DNA from: Enterobacter kobei
GTDB taxonomy: Bacteria > Pseudomonadota > Gammaproteobacteria > Enterobacterales > Enterobacteriaceae
Reading direction: 5' to 3'
DNA: 64,000 nt
Assembly: GCF_018323985.1 (NCBI RefSeq)
Contig: NZ_AP024590.1
Location: 1,302,001-1,366,000 of the forward strand
A model generated the notes under the pieces. It saw nothing but the letters and a program-made list of their open reading frames with translations, made no database searches and was not told the DNA's origin. A program made the position numbers and the translations under genes. Of the stretch, positions 27,445 through 37,322 are shown piece after piece. Position 1 is the stretch's first letter, and the number at the start of each line of letters is the position of its first letter.

Positions 27445-28908
27445 TCACATTTTCGTGTAGGGCTTGAAGCGTTCCTGCATCTGACGCAGCTGATCGATAC
27501 GGGCGTCATAGCGCGCCTGTTGCAGACTGCCGAGTTTAACCTGCGAGCTGGCGCTGCCCAGCAGGGAGATCGCCTGATCGAGTTTGCCCTGTAACGCCAG
27601 GCTTTCCGCCCGCGCCGCCAGCTCCTGATCGCGGTGTCCCAGTGCCGCTTCCGCCTGCGCCAGCAGATCCCAGCCGTTGATATCATCCTTATTAGTGAAG
27701 GTATAACGGTTGAGAATGGCCGCAGCCTCCGCGGGTTGGCCCGACTGCATCAAGGCGTTAGCGAGGTTGAGTTGCAGCACCGGGCTGGTTTTCAGCTCGC
27801 GGGCGTTTTTCAGGCGATTAATGGCGTCGCTGTTTTTCTTCTGTCCGAGGTCGATGTCGGTGGCGAGATCCAGAAACCAGACGTTACCCGGTTCCTCGCG
27901 TAATAACGATTGCAGCGCCTGGCTGGCTTCGGCATATTTGCTGGCGTCCATTGCCTGTAACGCCCGGCCATACTGGGCGGCCCGCTGTTCGCGCACGTTG
28001 CCTTTTGACCAGCTATCCAGCAGATCGCTGGTCAGCTGATTACGGCCAGACTTATACATGCCGAGGGTACGGGCTTTTGCCAGGTAAAAATCTTCCGATG
28101 ACTGTGTGACCACTGCTGGCATCTGGTTGGCGCGGTTGCGCGCATCTGAAAGACGGCTTTCCGGTAAGGGGTGCGTCAGCAGGATCTCCGGCGGGCGGGA
28201 GGAGTAGCGCGCCTGATCGAGCAGTTTTTCAAGGAAGGTCGGCATTGCCTGAGGATCAAAGCCCGCACGCTGTAATACCTGGATGCCGATGCGATCCGCT
28301 TCCTGCTCGTTTTGCTGCGTGAAGCTGATCATCCCCTGACGGGTCCCGGCGAGGGTGCCGGTCAGCGCTGCCATCCCTGCCTGCGGGCTGGCCATCGCCA
28401 GCAGAATAGAGCCTAGTGCGCCGGCCCAGGTAAGGGGCGCGCTGTTTTTCTGATCTTCCATCGCCCGCGCCAGATGGCGCTGGGTGACGTGGGAAATCTC
28501 GTGCGCCATCACCGACGCCAGCTGGCTTTCGTTATCGGCATAGCGGAACAGCGCCGAGTGCAGCACTACGTTGCCGCCAAAGAAGGCGAAGGCGTTAATT
28601 TCGTCGTTATTGATCAGATAAAAATGAAAAGGCGTCTTCACCGAGTTGGCGTGGGACACCAGGCGCATGCCAAGCGAATTAATATACTGCACCAGTAAAG
28701 GATCGTTGATCAGCGGCGCACTGCCGCGCAGCTGGCGCACATAGTAGTCGCCCATCTGCATTTCCTGACCAATAGACAACGTGCTTCCTGCGGAGGTGCC
28801 CATATCTGGTAAACTGTCGACGGACTCGGCAAACGCCGGAACCGCGGGACTTATTGTCATCGCTGTAATGAGCGTGGCAACAAGGGTCTTTTTTAACTGC
28901 CTGAACAT
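27445..28908 (-). CDS. bepA: BepA, periplasmic M48 metalloprotease and outer-membrane protein chaperone
   Basis: BepA (YfgC) helps assemble LptD and degrades stalled outer-membrane proteins at the BAM complex. It has 487 residues, the E. coli length. A signal peptide ends near AVPAFAES. The protease domain (about 50-265) has the zinc motif HEISH in VMAHEISHVTQRH (near 136-140) and the third ligand in NEQEADRIG. TPR repeats fill the C-terminal half. Convergent with the transposase-derived gene. Confidence 0.97.
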   Translation of the reverse strand: MFRQLKKTLVATLITAMTISPAVPAFAESVDSLPDMGTSAGSTLSIGQEMQMGDYYVRQLRGSAPLINDPLLVQYINSLGMRLVSHANSVKTPFHFYLINNDEINAFAFFGGNVVLHSALFRYADNESQLASVMAHEISHVTQRHLARAMEDQKNSAPLTWAGALGSILLAMASPQAGMAALTGTLAGTRQGMISFTQQNEQEADRIGIQVLQRAGFDPQAMPTFLEKLLDQARYSSRPPEILLTHPLPESRLSDARNRANQMPAVVTQSSEDFYLAKARTLGMYKSGRNQLTSDLLDSWSKGNVREQRAAQYGRALQAMDASKYAEASQALQSLLREEPGNVWFLDLATDIDLGQKKNSDAINRLKNARELKTSPVLQLNLANALMQSGQPAEAAAILNRYTFTNKDDINGWDLLAQAEAALGHRDQELAARAESLALQGKLDQAISLLGSASSQVKLGSLQQARYDARIDQLRQMQERFKPYTKM

Positions 28909-29130
28909 AACCTCAATCCTTTATCTGGGTTTGAACATTTGACCGGTAATACCCGTTATCGTTCCATGATCGCATAAAGGTGCAAAACAGCACACCGGGC
29001 ATCAGGAATATCTTAGCAATCCGGAGCGTAGTTTCCTGTTCCCGGTACAAAAAGCGAAGTCTTTTTAGTGTCATTTCGCTACAATTGCCCCACGCCGTTC
29101 TGATGAAAACTCTCGCAGGGAAAGAATGAT

Positions 29131-30195
29131 ATGCTCGAAATGTTGATGCAGTGGTATCGCCGTCGCTTCAGCGATCCGGAGGCGATTGCGCTGCTGGTCA
29201 TCCTGGTTGCGGGCTTCACGATTCTTTTCTTTTTTAGCGGTTTACTGGCGCCGCTGCTGGTGGCCATCGTGCTGGCCTACCTGCTGGAGTGGCCGACCGC
29301 TCGTCTGGAGCACATCGGCTGCTCACGACGCTGGGCTGCGAGCATCGTGCTGGTGCTGTTTGTCGGCATTCTGCTGCTGATGGCGCTGGTGGTGATGCCC
29401 ATTGCCTGGCAACAGGGGATCAATCTCATCCGCGATATGCCCGGCATGCTCAATAAATTATCCGATTACGCCGCCACGCTGCCTCGCCGTTATCCGGCGC
29501 TGATGGATGCGGGCATCATTGATGCGATGGCGGAAAATATGCGCACGCGGATGCTGTCGCTGGGCGACTCGGTGGTGAAATACTCGCTCGCCTCGCTGGT
29601 GGGACTGCTGACGCTGGCGGTATATCTGGTGCTGGTGCCGCTGATGGTCTTCTTCCTCGTCAAAGATAAAGTGCAGATGCTCAATGCGGTACGTCGTGTG
29701 CTGCCGCGAAATCGCGGACTGGCGGGGCAGGTGTGGATAGAAATGAACCAGCAAATCACCAACTATATTCGTGGTAAAGTGCTGGAGATGGTCGTCGTTG
29801 GCGTGGCGACCTGGCTGGGCTTTATTCTGTTCGGGCTGAACTATTCACTGCTGTTGGCGGTGCTGGTGGGATTCTCGGTACTGATCCCCTACATCGGCGC
29901 ATTCGTGGTGACCATTCCGGTGATTGGCGTGGCGCTGTTCCAGTTCGGGCTGGGCACGGAGTTCTGGAGCTGCTTCGCGGTTTATCTCATTATTCAGGGG
30001 CTGGACGGCAATCTGCTGGTGCCGGTGCTGTTCTCGGAAGCGGTCAATCTACACCCGCTGGTGATTATCCTGTCGGTGGTGATTTTCGGTGGGCTGTGGG
30101 GATTCTGGGGCGTGTTCTTCGCCATTCCGCTGGCGACGCTCATCAAAGCGGTGGTCCATGCCTGGCCGGATGCGCCTGTCGTTGAAGAGTCATAG
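29131..30195 (+). CDS. perM: PerM, AI-2E/UPF0118-family inner-membrane permease
   Basis: PerM (YfgO) is a member of the AI-2 exporter family with an unclear substrate in E. coli. It has 354 residues and about eight membrane segments. Family features are the loop between segments 3 and 4 (residues about 95-150) and the C-terminal GGLWGFWGVFFAIPLATLIKA. The ATG follows AGGGAAAGAAT. It is divergent from bepA across 222 bases, as in E. coli. Confidence 0.93.
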   Translation: MLEMLMQWYRRRFSDPEAIALLVILVAGFTILFFFSGLLAPLLVAIVLAYLLEWPTARLEHIGCSRRWAASIVLVLFVGILLLMALVVMPIAWQQGINLIRDMPGMLNKLSDYAATLPRRYPALMDAGIIDAMAENMRTRMLSLGDSVVKYSLASLVGLLTLAVYLVLVPLMVFFLVKDKVQMLNAVRRVLPRNRGLAGQVWIEMNQQITNYIRGKVLEMVVVGVATWLGFILFGLNYSLLLAVLVGFSVLIPYIGAFVVTIPVIGVALFQFGLGTEFWSCFAVYLIIQGLDGNLLVPVLFSEAVNLHPLVIILSVVIFGGLWGFWGVFFAIPLATLIKAVVHAWPDAPVVEES

Positions 30196-30196
30196 T

Positions 30197-30272
30197 GCCG
30201 GGTGAAGGCTTACACCTTACCCGGCCTGTCAAAACGCGAAACCTGAGCCCGGCAAGCGCAATGCCGCCGGGC
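30197..30272. repeat. REP/BIME pair between perM and bcp
   Basis: Two facing REP-type units, GCCGGGTGAAGGCTTACACC and a reversed one ending GCCGCCGGGC, between convergent perM and bcp. Confidence 0.8.
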
Positions 30273-30277
30273 AGTTA

Positions 30278-30748
30278 TCAGGCGTTCGCTTTCAGCCAGT
30301 TCAGCACAATGTCGTGGTGATTGCTGGTTTTGAAATCGTCGAATACGTGTTCAACCACGCCGTTAGCATCGATCAGGAAGCTGATGCGGTGGATACCGTC
30401 GTAGGTTTTACCCATAAAGGTTTTCTCGCCCCAGACACCAAAGGCCTCGCAGACCTTATGATCTTCATCTGAGAGCAGCGTAAAGTTCAGCAACTCTTTT
30501 TCGGCAAAACGGGACAGTTTTTCCGGTTTGTCGGTGCTGATACCCAGCACTTCCACGCCCGCTTTTTTCAGATCGTCCATGTTATCGCGTAAGCCACATG
30601 CCTGAACGGTACAGCCGGGGGTCATCGCCTTCGGATAGAAGTAGACCAGAACGCGCTGTCCCTGGAAGTCGGCCAAATTAACTTGTTCGCCATCTTGATC
30701 CGACAAGCTAAATGTCGGTGCAAGATCACCGGCTTTCAGTGGATTCAT
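30278..30748 (-). CDS. bcp: Bcp, thioredoxin-dependent thiol peroxidase
   Basis: Bcp is an atypical two-cysteine peroxiredoxin that reduces hydrogen and organic peroxides. It has 156 residues, the E. coli length. The peroxidatic and resolving cysteines are in MTPGCTVQACGLRD (positions 46 and 51). Its ATG overlaps the gcvR stop as TAATG, so the two are translated together. Confidence 0.97.
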   Translation of the reverse strand: MNPLKAGDLAPTFSLSDQDGEQVNLADFQGQRVLVYFYPKAMTPGCTVQACGLRDNMDDLKKAGVEVLGISTDKPEKLSRFAEKELLNFTLLSDEDHKVCEAFGVWGEKTFMGKTYDGIHRISFLIDANGVVEHVFDDFKTSNHHDIVLNWLKANA

Positions 30749-31320
30749 TACTTCACTCCATCGTGTTCATCAGTTTGAGAATAGTTGACGACGTTAATAC
30801 TGCCTTGTGCATTGAGTTCTGTACATAGCGCTTTGAAGGCTTGCTCAATAATTGCGGCCTCCTGCGACGCAGGACTGTGGGCGGTGATCTGGATAAACAG
30901 CTGCGCGGCAGCGTCGCCCTGCGCAGGCTGCGTGCGGGAAACCAGTTCCGCGATGTTCATATTGTGGGCGTCGAACAGGGCGGTGAAGCGTTCGATAAGA
31001 TGCGGCGAATCCGGCACTTCAACCTGAACCCAGACCGTGGCAGGCGTCGCAGCGCCTGGGCGGGCGGTGGTACGCTTCATCACGATCAGTAAATCCAGCT
31101 CCGCGCCTTTTAACGGTAAGGTGGATTCAATCAGCGTAATGGCGTTCCATGAGCCTGAAAGCAGCATAATAAAGGTAAATTCCTCACCCAGCATGGCCAG
31201 CCGGCTGTCTTCAATATTACAGCCGCAACTGCTCACGTGACGGGTGATCGTGTTCACAATACCAGGCCTGTCGACACCAAGCGCTGTGATAACCAGATAA
31301 TGTTGTGATGACGGTGTCAA
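30748..31320 (-). CDS. gcvR: GcvR, regulator of the glycine cleavage system, with TTG start
   Basis: GcvR is a tandem-ACT-domain protein that binds and restrains the activator GcvA when glycine is low. The TTG at 31320 gives 190 residues, the E. coli length, and has an AGGA ribosome site eight bases upstream; the longer frame upstream has no family similarity. The first ACT domain begins YLVITALGVDRPGIVNTITRHVS and the second near VWVQVEVPDSPHLIERFTALF. It precedes bcp in one operon and diverges from dapA. Confidence 0.95.
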   Translation of the reverse strand: MTPSSQHYLVITALGVDRPGIVNTITRHVSSCGCNIEDSRLAMLGEEFTFIMLLSGSWNAITLIESTLPLKGAELDLLIVMKRTTARPGAATPATVWVQVEVPDSPHLIERFTALFDAHNMNIAELVSRTQPAQGDAAAQLFIQITAHSPASQEAAIIEQAFKALCTELNAQGSINVVNYSQTDEHDGVK

Positions 31321-31465
31321 ACCTGTTCTTCCTGTAAGCGGTGAGGTAATCCTAAGGAAAGCATAAAAAAAACCTCCATACAACCGCCTGAACGCCTCTC
31401 GTCGCTTGCTTTTATTACAGGACCAAACGTACCATTGAGGCTCTTGTTTGCACAGAGGATGGCCC

Positions 31466-32344
31466 ATGTTCACGGGAAGTATTGTCGCGCTTATCACGCC
31501 GATGGATGAAAAAGGTAATATCTGCCGGTCAAGCCTGAAGAAACTGATTGATTATCACGTCGCTAATGGAACCTCAGCGATCGTCTCGGTAGGAACCACC
31601 GGTGAGTCCGCCACGCTGAGCCACGATGAGCATGGCGACGTGGTGATGATGACGCTGGAACTGGCTGACGGGCGCATCCCGGTGATCGCCGGTACCGGTG
31701 CAAACGCCACCGCCGAAGCCATCAGCCTGACGCAGCGTTTCAACGACAGCGGCATCGCTGGCTGCCTGACGGTGACCCCGTACTACAACCGTCCTACGCA
31801 GGAAGGGCTGTTCCAGCACTTCAAAGCCATCGCTGAACATACTGACCTGCCGCAAATCCTGTATAATGTGCCTTCGCGTACCGGTTGCGATATGCTGCCT
31901 GAAACCGTAGGACGCCTCTCGAAAGTTAAAAATATTGTCGCAATTAAAGAGGCGACCGGGAACTTAAGTCGCGTTCACCAGATCAAAGAGCTGGTTTCAG
32001 ATGACTTTATTCTGCTGAGCGGTGATGATGCGACCGCGCTGGACTTTATGCAGCTCGGTGGTCACGGCGTGATTTCCGTGACAACAAACGTGGCAGCACG
32101 TGATATGGCTGAAATGTGCAAGCTGGCAGCTGAGGGGCATTACCGCGAAGCGCGCGTAATCAACCAGCGTCTGATGCCATTACATAACAAACTATTTGTC
32201 GAACCCAATCCTGTCCCGGTTAAATGGGCATGTAAGGAATTGGGGCTTGTGGCGACCGATACGCTGCGCCTGCCGATGACGCCGATCACCGACCACGGTC
32301 GTGAGGTTGTTACCGCGGCGCTTAAGCATGCCGGTTTGCTGTAA
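31466..32344 (+). CDS. dapA: 4-hydroxy-tetrahydrodipicolinate synthase DapA
   Basis: DapA condenses pyruvate with aspartate semialdehyde, the committed step toward lysine and diaminopimelate. The ATG at 31466 follows AGAGGATGGCCC and gives 292 residues, the E. coli length. The (beta/alpha)8 barrel shows GTTGESATL (residues near 43-51), the catalytic Tyr in YNVPSRTGCDM (near 133) and the Schiff-base Lys in VAIKEATGN (near 161). bamC follows after 16 bases. Confidence 0.97.
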   Translation: MFTGSIVALITPMDEKGNICRSSLKKLIDYHVANGTSAIVSVGTTGESATLSHDEHGDVVMMTLELADGRIPVIAGTGANATAEAISLTQRFNDSGIAGCLTVTPYYNRPTQEGLFQHFKAIAEHTDLPQILYNVPSRTGCDMLPETVGRLSKVKNIVAIKEATGNLSRVHQIKELVSDDFILLSGDDATALDFMQLGGHGVISVTTNVAARDMAEMCKLAAEGHYREARVINQRLMPLHNKLFVEPNPVPVKWACKELGLVATDTLRLPMTPITDHGREVVTAALKHAGLL

Positions 32345-32360
32345 AGTTTAGGGAGATTTG

Positions 32361-33395
32361 ATGGCTTATTCAGTACAGAAGTCGCGCCTGGCGAAGGTTG
32401 CGGGTGTTTCGCTGGTGATGTTACTCGCCGCCTGTAATTCGGACTCGCGATACAAGCGCCAGGTGAGTGGTGATGAATCCTATCTGGATGCCGCACCGCT
32501 TGCTGAACTTCACGCACCTGCCGGGATGATCCTGCCGGTAGAGAACGGTGACTACAACATACCTGTCACCAACGGCAGCGGCGCAGTAGGTAAAGCACTG
32601 GACATTCGTCCGCCGGCACAGCCGCTGGCACTGGCGACGGGTACCCGTACTCAGTTTACCGGTGACACCGCCACACTGCTGGTGGAAAACGGCCGTAACA
32701 ATAACGTCTGGTCACAGGTGGTTAGCGTATTGCAGGCGAAAAACTACGCCATTGATAAACGTGATGACGCCAGCCAGACGCTGACCACCGGTTGGGTGGA
32801 CTGGAACCGTCTGGACGAAGATCAGCAGTACCGTGGCCGTTATCAAATCTCGGTTAAACAGCAGGGCTATCAGCAGGCAGTGATGGTGAAGCTGGTCAAT
32901 CTGGAGCAGGCCGGTAAACCGGTTGCTGACATCGCGTCACTGCAACGCTACAGCGCCGAAATGCTGAACGTGATCTCCGCGGGTATTGATAAAAACGACA
33001 CCGCAGCGTTGAACGCGGCGCAGAGCCGTACGGACGCCACGCTGGATGTACAGAGCGCTGCCGATGACACCGGCCTGCCGATGTTGGTGGTGCGTGGTCC
33101 GTTCAACACGGTATGGCAACGTCTGCCTGGCGTGCTGGAAAAAGTGGGCATGAAAATCACCGACAGCACCCGTTCAACGGGCAGCATGGCCGTGACTTAC
33201 AAGCCGCTGTCTGACAGCGACTGGCAGGCACTGGGCGCGCGCGATCCGGGTCTCTCCTCCGGCGACTATAAGTTGCAGGTAGGCGACCTCGATAACCGCA
33301 GCAGCCTGCAGTTCATCGATCCGAAAGGTCACACGCTGACGCAGTCTCAGAATGACGCCCTGGTCGCCGTATTCCAGGCCGCATTCAGCAAGTAA
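32361..33395 (+). CDS. bamC: BamC, lipoprotein of the outer-membrane assembly machine
   Basis: BamC (NlpB) is a subunit of the BAM complex that folds outer-membrane proteins. The ATG at 32361 follows GGGAGATTTG and gives 344 residues, the E. coli length. The lipoprotein signal peptide ends in LLAAC, with the lipidated Cys at 25. An unstructured region and two helix-grip domains follow. It is downstream of dapA in one transcript ending at the terminator at 33396. Confidence 0.97.
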   Translation: MAYSVQKSRLAKVAGVSLVMLLAACNSDSRYKRQVSGDESYLDAAPLAELHAPAGMILPVENGDYNIPVTNGSGAVGKALDIRPPAQPLALATGTRTQFTGDTATLLVENGRNNNVWSQVVSVLQAKNYAIDKRDDASQTLTTGWVDWNRLDEDQQYRGRYQISVKQQGYQQAVMVKLVNLEQAGKPVADIASLQRYSAEMLNVISAGIDKNDTAALNAAQSRTDATLDVQSAADDTGLPMLVVRGPFNTVWQRLPGVLEKVGMKITDSTRSTGSMAVTYKPLSDSDWQALGARDPGLSSGDYKLQVGDLDNRSSLQFIDPKGHTLTQSQNDALVAVFQAAFSK

Positions 33396-33427
33396 AAAAA
33401 AAAGGCCGGATCTGTCCGGCCTTTTTT
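33396..33427 (+). terminator. Intrinsic terminator after bamC
   Basis: Stem AAAGGCCGGA / TCCGGCCTTT with a four-base loop, A-run before and T-run after. It ends the dapA-bamC transcript and would isolate purC. Confidence 0.9.
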
Positions 33428-33437
33428 ATCACCGCCG

Positions 33438-33453
33438 ACGCACACGTTTGCGT
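33438..33453. promoter_or_regulatory. PurR operator upstream of purC
   Basis: ACGCACACGTTTGCGT differs from the PurR consensus ACGCAAACGTTTNCGT at one position and lies 54 bases before purC, as in E. coli. Confidence 0.85.
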
Positions 33454-33506
33454 CGACGTGAAAAGCAGAATTTGGTTATTAAATCATCATACCTGGAGTA
33501 ACAAAG

Positions 33507-34220
33507 ATGCAAAAGAAAGCTGAGTTGTATCGTGGCAAAGCGAAAACCGTTTACAGCACGGAAAACCCGGACCTGTTGGTGCTCGAATTCCGCAATGATA
33601 CGTCAGCAGGGGATGGCGCTCGCATTGAGCAGTTCGACCGTAAAGGCATGGTGAATAACAAATTCAACCATTTCATTATGAGCAAACTGGAAGAGGCGGG
33701 CATCCCTACTCAGATGGAAGCGCTGCTGTCCGATACCGAATGTCTGGTTAAAAAACTCGATATGGTGCCGGTAGAGTGCGTGGTACGTAACCGCGCGGCG
33801 GGTTCGCTGGTCAAGCGTCTGGGCATTGAAGAGGGTATCGAACTGAACCCGCCGTTGTTTGATATGTTCCTGAAGAACGACGCCATGCACGATCCGATGG
33901 TCAACGAATCCTACTGCGAAACCTTCGGCTGGGTGAACAAAGAAAACCTCGCGCGTATGAAAGAGCTGACCTACAAAGCCAACGACGTGCTGTTTAAGCT
34001 GTTTGACGACGCAGGCCTGATCCTTGTCGACTTCAAACTGGAGTTCGGCCTGTACAAAGGCGAAGTGGTGCTGGGTGATGAATTCTCCCCGGACGGCAGC
34101 CGCCTGTGGGACAAAGAAACGCTGGATAAAATGGACAAAGACCGTTTCCGCCAGAGTCTCGGCGGCCTGATCGAAGCCTATGAAGCCGTGGCTCATCGTC
34201 TCGGCGTAAAACTCGACTAA
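33507..34220 (+). CDS. purC: SAICAR synthetase PurC
   Basis: PurC joins aspartate to CAIR with ATP in the purine pathway. It has 237 residues, the E. coli length. Family signatures include YRGKAKTVYSTENPDLL at the start and the GDEFSPDGSRLWD loop near 190. The ATG follows GGAGTAACAAAG. It carries its own PurR operator and is followed by a hairpin at 34241. Confidence 0.98.
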   Translation: MQKKAELYRGKAKTVYSTENPDLLVLEFRNDTSAGDGARIEQFDRKGMVNNKFNHFIMSKLEEAGIPTQMEALLSDTECLVKKLDMVPVECVVRNRAAGSLVKRLGIEEGIELNPPLFDMFLKNDAMHDPMVNESYCETFGWVNKENLARMKELTYKANDVLFKLFDDAGLILVDFKLEFGLYKGEVVLGDEFSPDGSRLWDKETLDKMDKDRFRQSLGGLIEAYEAVAHRLGVKLD

Positions 34221-34240
34221 TCTCCCCGCAACATCGTTAT

Positions 34241-34270
34241 GCCAGAGGCACTTGCCCGCCTCTGGCTTTC
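34241..34270 (+). terminator. Hairpin after purC, probable terminator
   Basis: GCCAGAGGC / GCCTCTGGC, nine paired bases with an eight-base loop, followed by a short TTTCT. The weak T-run makes it a modest terminator. Confidence 0.55.
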
Positions 34271-34349
34271 TGTGCCGTCTTTCTTATGGAAATCCTGCCT
34301 GTAAACGCCTACGATCTAACAATAATTCCAGAATAAATCAGAGGTGGTT

Positions 34350-35213
34350 ATGCGTTGGCAAGGGCGTCGCGAAAGTAATAATGTCGAAGACAGGCGTAAC
34401 GAATCTGGTAGCCCGATGACGGGTGGACGGGGAATACGCTTACCGGCAGGCAAGGGCGGCATTATTTTGCTGCTGGTGGTGGTGGTCGCCGGTTATTACG
34501 GCGTGGATCTCAGTGGCTTACTGACCGGGCAGCCGGCAACGCAGCAAAGCGCGCCACGCGCGACCGGGCCGCAGGAAAATGAAGCCGCAAAATTCACTTC
34601 CGTGATCTTCGCGACCACCGAAGAGACCTGGGGGCAGATCTTCCAGAAAATGGGTGAGACCTACCAGAAACCCGTGCTGGTGATGTATCGCAACCAGACC
34701 ACCACCGGCTGCGGCACCGGGCAATCCGTAATGGGGCCGTTCTACTGCCCGGCGGACAGCAAAGTCTATATCGATCTCTCTTTCTACGATGAAATGAAAA
34801 ACAAACTCGGCGCGGCAGGCGATTTCGCGCAGGGTTATGTGATTGCTCATGAAGTCGGTCACCACGTGCAGAAGCTGCTTGGCACTGAACCTAAAGTGCG
34901 CCAGCTCCAGCAGAATTCCACACCGTCACAGGCGCGTCAGCTGTCGGTGCTGATGGAGTTGCAGGCGGACTGCTACGCCGGCGTCTGGGGTCATGACATG
35001 CAGCAACAGGGCGTGCTGGAAGCGGGCGATTTGCAGGAAGCGCTGAACGCCGCCGAAGCCATCGGCGACGACCGTCTGCAACAGCAAAGTCAGGGCCATG
35101 TGGTGCCGGACAGCTTCACCCACGGCACCTCCGAACAGCGTTATACCTGGTTTAAGCGCGGCTTTGACAGCGGCGACATGAAACAGTGCAACACCTTCGG
35201 CAACCGCCTGTAA
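34350..35213 (+). CDS. ypfJ: YpfJ, putative membrane-anchored neutral zinc metallopeptidase
   Basis: YpfJ belongs to the neutral zinc metallopeptidase family (UPF0042-unrelated); its substrates are unknown. The ATG at 34350 follows AGAGGTGGTT and gives 287 residues, the E. coli length. One membrane segment (IILLLVVVVAGYYG) lies near residues 32-46, and the zinc motif HEVGHH appears in IAHEVGHHVQK (near 168). A conserved DCYAGVWG follows. tmcA begins 16 bases after its stop. Confidence 0.92.
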   Translation: MRWQGRRESNNVEDRRNESGSPMTGGRGIRLPAGKGGIILLLVVVVAGYYGVDLSGLLTGQPATQQSAPRATGPQENEAAKFTSVIFATTEETWGQIFQKMGETYQKPVLVMYRNQTTTGCGTGQSVMGPFYCPADSKVYIDLSFYDEMKNKLGAAGDFAQGYVIAHEVGHHVQKLLGTEPKVRQLQQNSTPSQARQLSVLMELQADCYAGVWGHDMQQQGVLEAGDLQEALNAAEAIGDDRLQQQSQGHVVPDSFTHGTSEQRYTWFKRGFDSGDMKQCNTFGNRL

Positions 35214-35229
35214 TGTCCGGCGTCAGCGC

Positions 35230-37245
35230 GTGGATCTAAACGCTGTCACAGAGGATATGGCGCGCGAAGGCATTCGCCGCCTGCTGGTCATCGCCGGGGA
35301 GACCGGCTGGTGTCTGGCACAGGCACAGGGTTTCGCCGCAGCCCAGGGCGGCGACGTGCACTGGGTGAGCGACAGCCCGGATGTGCCTCAGGCCTGTAGT
35401 CCGCGCGCCTTTCAGCGGCTGCTGGGCCGCGAATTCACCCATGCCATTTTCGATGCCCGCCACGGGTTTGACGTGGCGGCATTGGCGGCGCTCAGCGGCA
35501 CCTTAACCGCTGGCAGCTGGCTGGTCCTCCTCACTCCGCCCCTCGCGGACTGGGCGACAACGCCGGATGCGGATTCGACCCGCTGGAGCGATGCCGCCGG
35601 GGCCATTGCCACGCCAAACTTTATCCGCCACTTTTGCCGGATCGTACAGGCCGATAGCGAGGCGCTGATCTGGCAGCAACATCAGGCGTTGCCGTCACCC
35701 GATTTTTCCCGTCGCCCGCCGTGGCATCCCGCCACCGGCGCGCCTGAGCGGGAACAGGCGGCGATCCTTGAACGTCTTGCCTGCCAGCCTCCCGCCGTGA
35801 CGGTCGTCACGGCTCCACGTGGACGCGGCAAATCAGCGCTGGCGGGTATGCATCTCGCCCGCCTCGGCGGTGACGCCATCGTGACTGCGCCTACGCGGGC
35901 GGCTACCGACGTCATGGCGCACTATGCCGGAGAACGCTTTCAGTTTGTCGCCCCGGACGCGCTGGCACAGCAACTGGTGGAAGGCAATGCACCGGACGTC
36001 CACTGGTTAATCGTTGATGAAGCCGCCGCTATTCCCGGCCCGCTGCTGCATCAACTGGTCGCCGGATTTCCCCAGGCGTTGCTTATCACCACGGTACAGG
36101 GCTATGAAGGTACCGGGCAGGGTTTTTTACTGAAGTTCTGCGCAGGCTTTCCGGTGCTTCGTCATGAAACCCTCAGTACGCCGCTGCGCTGGGCCGCAGG
36201 CTGTCCGCTGGAAGCCTTAATCAGCCGGGCATTGTTGTTTGAAGATGACACCTTAACCCGCGTGCCGGAGGGCGATTATCAGATCGCACCGCTTGAACAG
36301 GAAAGCTGGCAGCGGGATCCCGCGCAGCCTGGCGCGCTCTATCGCCTGCTTGCCAGCGCCCATTACCGTACCTCGCCGCTTGATTTACGTCGCATGATGG
36401 ATGCCGAAGGCCAGCACTTCTGGCAGGCGCGCACCCGGACAGCGCCCGTCGCCGCGCTATGGCTGGTGGAGGAGGGGGGACTTTCCCCGGCGTTAAGTCA
36501 GGCGGTCTGGGCGGGATTTCGTCGCCCGCGCGGCAATCTGGTGGCGCAGTCGCTGGCGGCGCACGGCGGCGATCCGCTGGCGGCAACCTTAAAAGGCCAG
36601 CGCATCAGCCGCATCGCCGTCCATCCTTACCGCCAGCGCGAGGGCATCGGCCAGGCGCTGATTGCGCGGGCATTACGTGAGGCGGGGGAGTGGGATTATC
36701 TGTCGGTCAGCTTTGGCTATACCCGTGAACTGTGGCGATTCTGGCAGCGCGCCGGGTATAAACTGGTGCGCGCAGGCAGCTACCGTGAGGCCAGCAGCGG
36801 CTGCTACACGGCGATGGCGCTGCTGCCCATCACCGCCGCGGGCAGGGCGCTGGTGGCCTCGGAGCAGCAGCGGCTGGCGCGGGATCTCCCGTGGCTTGCC
36901 GCCTGGCGTGATGAGCCGCTCGATCTGCCGCCAGCCACAGACCCGGCGCTCAACGATGCCGACTGGCTGGAACTGGCAGGATTTGCCTTTGCCCATCGTC
37001 CGCTGTCGGCTTCCACCGGCGCGTTGCAGCGGCTGCTTATCGCCTGCGATTTGCCGCTGGCGGCGTTGCGTACGCAACTGGTGGAGGGACTCGATGACGC
37101 GCAGACCTGTGCGCGACTGCATCTCCACGGCCGCAAAGCGCTGCTCGCCGCACAACGACAGGAAACCGCCGCGGCGCTGGCCTGGCTTGACGGATCGCGT
37201 AGCGAAACCCTCCGCGATCAGGTTATCAATCTGCAATTTTTTTAA
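35230..37245 (+). CDS. tmcA: tRNA(Met) cytidine acetyltransferase TmcA
   Basis: TmcA acetylates the wobble cytidine of elongator tRNA-Met (ac4C34), using acetyl-CoA and ATP. It has 671 residues, the E. coli length, starting at a GTG with no strong ribosome site, so it may rely on coupling to ypfJ. The helicase-like part has Walker A RGRGKSALAG (near 198) and IVDEAAAIP. The acetyltransferase part has RIAVHPYRQREGIGQALIA (near 460). The first 120 residues are divergent from E. coli. Confidence 0.96.
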   Translation: MDLNAVTEDMAREGIRRLLVIAGETGWCLAQAQGFAAAQGGDVHWVSDSPDVPQACSPRAFQRLLGREFTHAIFDARHGFDVAALAALSGTLTAGSWLVLLTPPLADWATTPDADSTRWSDAAGAIATPNFIRHFCRIVQADSEALIWQQHQALPSPDFSRRPPWHPATGAPEREQAAILERLACQPPAVTVVTAPRGRGKSALAGMHLARLGGDAIVTAPTRAATDVMAHYAGERFQFVAPDALAQQLVEGNAPDVHWLIVDEAAAIPGPLLHQLVAGFPQALLITTVQGYEGTGQGFLLKFCAGFPVLRHETLSTPLRWAAGCPLEALISRALLFEDDTLTRVPEGDYQIAPLEQESWQRDPAQPGALYRLLASAHYRTSPLDLRRMMDAEGQHFWQARTRTAPVAALWLVEEGGLSPALSQAVWAGFRRPRGNLVAQSLAAHGGDPLAATLKGQRISRIAVHPYRQREGIGQALIARALREAGEWDYLSVSFGYTRELWRFWQRAGYKLVRAGSYREASSGCYTAMALLPITAAGRALVASEQQRLARDLPWLAAWRDEPLDLPPATDPALNDADWLELAGFAFAHRPLSASTGALQRLLIACDLPLAALRTQLVEGLDDAQTCARLHLHGRKALLAAQRQETAAALAWLDGSRSETLRDQVINLQFF

Positions 37246-37322
37246 CTGACTCATTCAGTCAACTGGCATGGTCATTATGGCCTCAGGGCGTACACTTATT
37301 GTATTGCCTTAAGGAGACCGTC